DNA from: JBFLVQ01 sp040758525
GTDB lineage: Bacteria; Acidobacteriota; Blastocatellia; Chloracidobacteriales; JADJPF01
Direction of reading: 5' to 3'
Length of the DNA stretch: 8,037 bases
Assembly: GCA_040758525.1 (NCBI GenBank)
Contig: JBFLVQ010000448.1
Span: forward strand, 1-8,037
A program made the position numbers and the translations under genes. Below, one piece after another: positions 6,686-8,037 of the stretch (the first letter of the stretch is position 1; every line of letters starts with the position of its first letter). The notes under the pieces were generated by a model. That model worked only from the letters and a program-made list of their open reading frames with translations. It was not told the origin of the DNA and ran no database searches.

Positions 6686-8037
6686 CCGGCAGAGACTGGT
6701 TTAACAACACAGCAAGAACCGGCATCGGGTGTATGGCAGTGGCTTGAATGCCGCGCTGATACTCAAATCCTGCTTGTCCTCGTATTAGTATCATTCGCGA
6801 TCTTTGCCAATACACTTGGCAATGGTTTTGTCCTTGATGATCATCTTTTGATCGAACGCAATCGTGCAATACGCGAGAAGGACTATTACACAACCGTATT
6901 TGCCAATCCATATAATTATGATGCCTCCTGGCTGGATATGCAGTCCTGGTCGATCAGTTATTATAGACCTTTCCCACGCCTGTTGGGCGCATTGGCATTT
7001 CAAGCATTTGGTCTACAAACATACTATTATCATCTACTCTGCTTAATTGTCTATTTCGGTGTTGTAGCGCTTGCTTACGGTATTATCAAACAATTGAGTG
7101 GGCGACGCGTAGTAGCGGCAGTTGGCGCATTGCTCTTTGCCATTCATCCATTGCATTCAGAAGCAGTAGCTTGGTTCAATTGCCTGTTTGAACCATTGCA
7201 TGCGCTCTTCTTCTTAAGTGCATTTTTACTCTATCTACATGCTCAGGCCGAAGGCAAGACACGCCGTGGTGGGATATTCTATCTAGGTGCTCTTACATTA
7301 TTGGCTGCTGCTTTATTAACCAAAGAGGCTGCACTCTGTTTTCCTATACTAATTGCCAGTCACAAATTCATTGAGACAAAAGCAGGATTTTTCCAGCGTT
7401 TGAGCGCTGCTGTGCGTGCTAGCCTCCCTTTCCTATTCGTTGTTGCCAGCTATTTAATGTTGCGATACTGCATCTATAATGGCGCATTGAGAATGGGTGG
7501 CGGAGTACCTCAATACGTGATACTGAGTATGCCACGTGTAATTGTAGAGTATCTGCGTATGCTAGTATTACCAATCGGTAGCAGCATAGTGCACAATCTC
7601 GCCATTGTCAGTAGCCCAACCAATATACAATTCTGGTTGCTACTATTATTGTTATTAGCAGCAACATTTTTTATCTATCGGTATGGTCCCAGTCGTATAC
7701 AATTTGCTTGCGCCTGGATGCTGATAACAATGCTGCCTATACTAAATATCAGCGCCTTTATTCCGGAACTGAAGGTGCAAGATCGTTACACTTTTCTACC
7801 TTCGCTAGGTTTTTCTGCGCTAGTTGCTATGGCGCTAATAGCATTGTCAGAAAATGGGATTTTAATACGTGCACACAAACTGATAGTTATTTTCTTGATT
7901 GTGTTAGCAGGCTGTTTATCAGGATTGACTATTTGGCATAATAGCTTTTGGAAGAATGATCTTACCCTTTTTCAGCGTGCCATTGCTGTAGATCCCAATT
8001 CTGAATTTGTACAGTGTAATTATGCTGCTGCTCTTTA
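6683..8037 (+). CDS. TMTC-like GT-C glycosyltransferase (paralogue 3), 3' end missing
   Basis: The frame is open from ATG 6683 to the end of the window, giving 451 codons without a stop; the gene continues outside. A polar lead of about 27 residues precedes the first helix (28-45). Landmarks nearly coincide with paralogue 2: F-V-L-D-D-H (49-54, Asp52/53), Y-Y-R-P-F (93-97), H-P-L-H-S-E (155-160), K-E (214-215), Q-D-R-Y (366-369) and N-S-F-W (420-423). About a dozen hydrophobic segments lie between 28 and 418. The final visible residues (A-V-D-P-N-S-E-F-V-Q-C-N-Y) match the point where the TPR array begins in paralogue 2, so the TPRs are probably outside the window. A shared N-C-L-(V/F)-E-x-L-H-x-L-F-F-L stretch (166-178) shows it is closer to paralogue 2 than to paralogue 1. 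The predicted role is periplasmic protein O-glycosylation, inferred from the eukaryotic family. Confidence 0.82.
   Translation, partial: MPAETGLTTQQEPASGVWQWLECRADTQILLVLVLVSFAIFANTLGNGFVLDDHLLIERNRAIREKDYYTTVFANPYNYDASWLDMQSWSISYYRPFPRLLGALAFQAFGLQTYYYHLLCLIVYFGVVALAYGIIKQLSGRRVVAAVGALLFAIHPLHSEAVAWFNCLFEPLHALFFLSAFLLYLHAQAEGKTRRGGIFYLGALTLLAAALLTKEAALCFPILIASHKFIETKAGFFQRLSAAVRASLPFLFVVASYLMLRYCIYNGALRMGGGVPQYVILSMPRVIVEYLRMLVLPIGSSIVHNLAIVSSPTNIQFWLLLLLLLAATFFIYRYGPSRIQFACAWMLITMLPILNISAFIPELKVQDRYTFLPSLGFSALVAMALIALSENGILIRAHKLIVIFLIVLAGCLSGLTIWHNSFWKNDLTLFQRAIAVDPNSEFVQCNYAAAL

Noticed and set aside
6663..7003. Overlapping minus-strand ORFs opposite the third TMTC-like gene
   Set aside because: They lie opposite a clearly coding + strand gene with conserved family motifs and show no recognisable domain; they are chance frames.
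1..8037. Frequent GATC tetramers across the window, considered as a methylation-linked signal
   Set aside because: They are scattered through coding DNA in Asp/Ile/Arg codon contexts, and no enrichment test could be done. Only the cluster at 6594-6621 has a symmetric arrangement.

Overview
The window looks like a bacterial chromosomal region with all genes on the + strand and a moderate GC content (by eye roughly mid-40s percent). It reads as the downstream side of a type IV pilus locus. It opens with the last 39 codons of a pilin-like gene, closed by a strong intrinsic terminator. Next comes a tight run of five genes (216-6593) with gaps of 24, -4, 37 and 27 nt, most simply one operon. A sixth gene starts at 6683 behind its own possible promoter and runs off the window.

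Two gene groups are interleaved. The first is an ABC-2 type transport set: a six-helix permease (216-1001), a membrane-anchored periplasmic TPR protein (2762-3694) and an ATPase (3732-4694). A set of this composition next to a pilin recalls the pilGHI genes of Myxococcus xanthus and related pil clusters of Geobacter-type bacteria and Acidobacteriota. The second group is three tandem paralogues (1026-2765, 4722-6593, 6683-end) of TMTC-like membrane proteins. These have a GT-C glycosyltransferase-type polytopic N-terminal half with an Asp-Asp pair in the first outer loop, and a C-terminal TPR array. Eukaryotic TMTC proteins are O-mannosyltransferases; their bacterial relatives are mostly uncharacterised.

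The working hypothesis is that the ABC set supports assembly or export of the pilus, while the TMTC-like enzymes transfer sugar from a polyprenyl-phosphate carrier onto periplasmic Ser/Thr. The Ser/Thr/Pro-rich end of the pilin-like protein would be one candidate acceptor. This is inference from context and motifs.

The host lineage cannot be fixed from the sequence. The pilin-like tail (Phe-Tyr-Val-Asp-Glu-x-Gly-Val-Ile-Arg) and the gene set would fit an Acidobacteriota member of moderate GC (for example Blastocatellia) or a Geobacter/Myxococcus-type lineage. No rRNA, tRNA, CRISPR array, insertion sequence or phage gene was seen.
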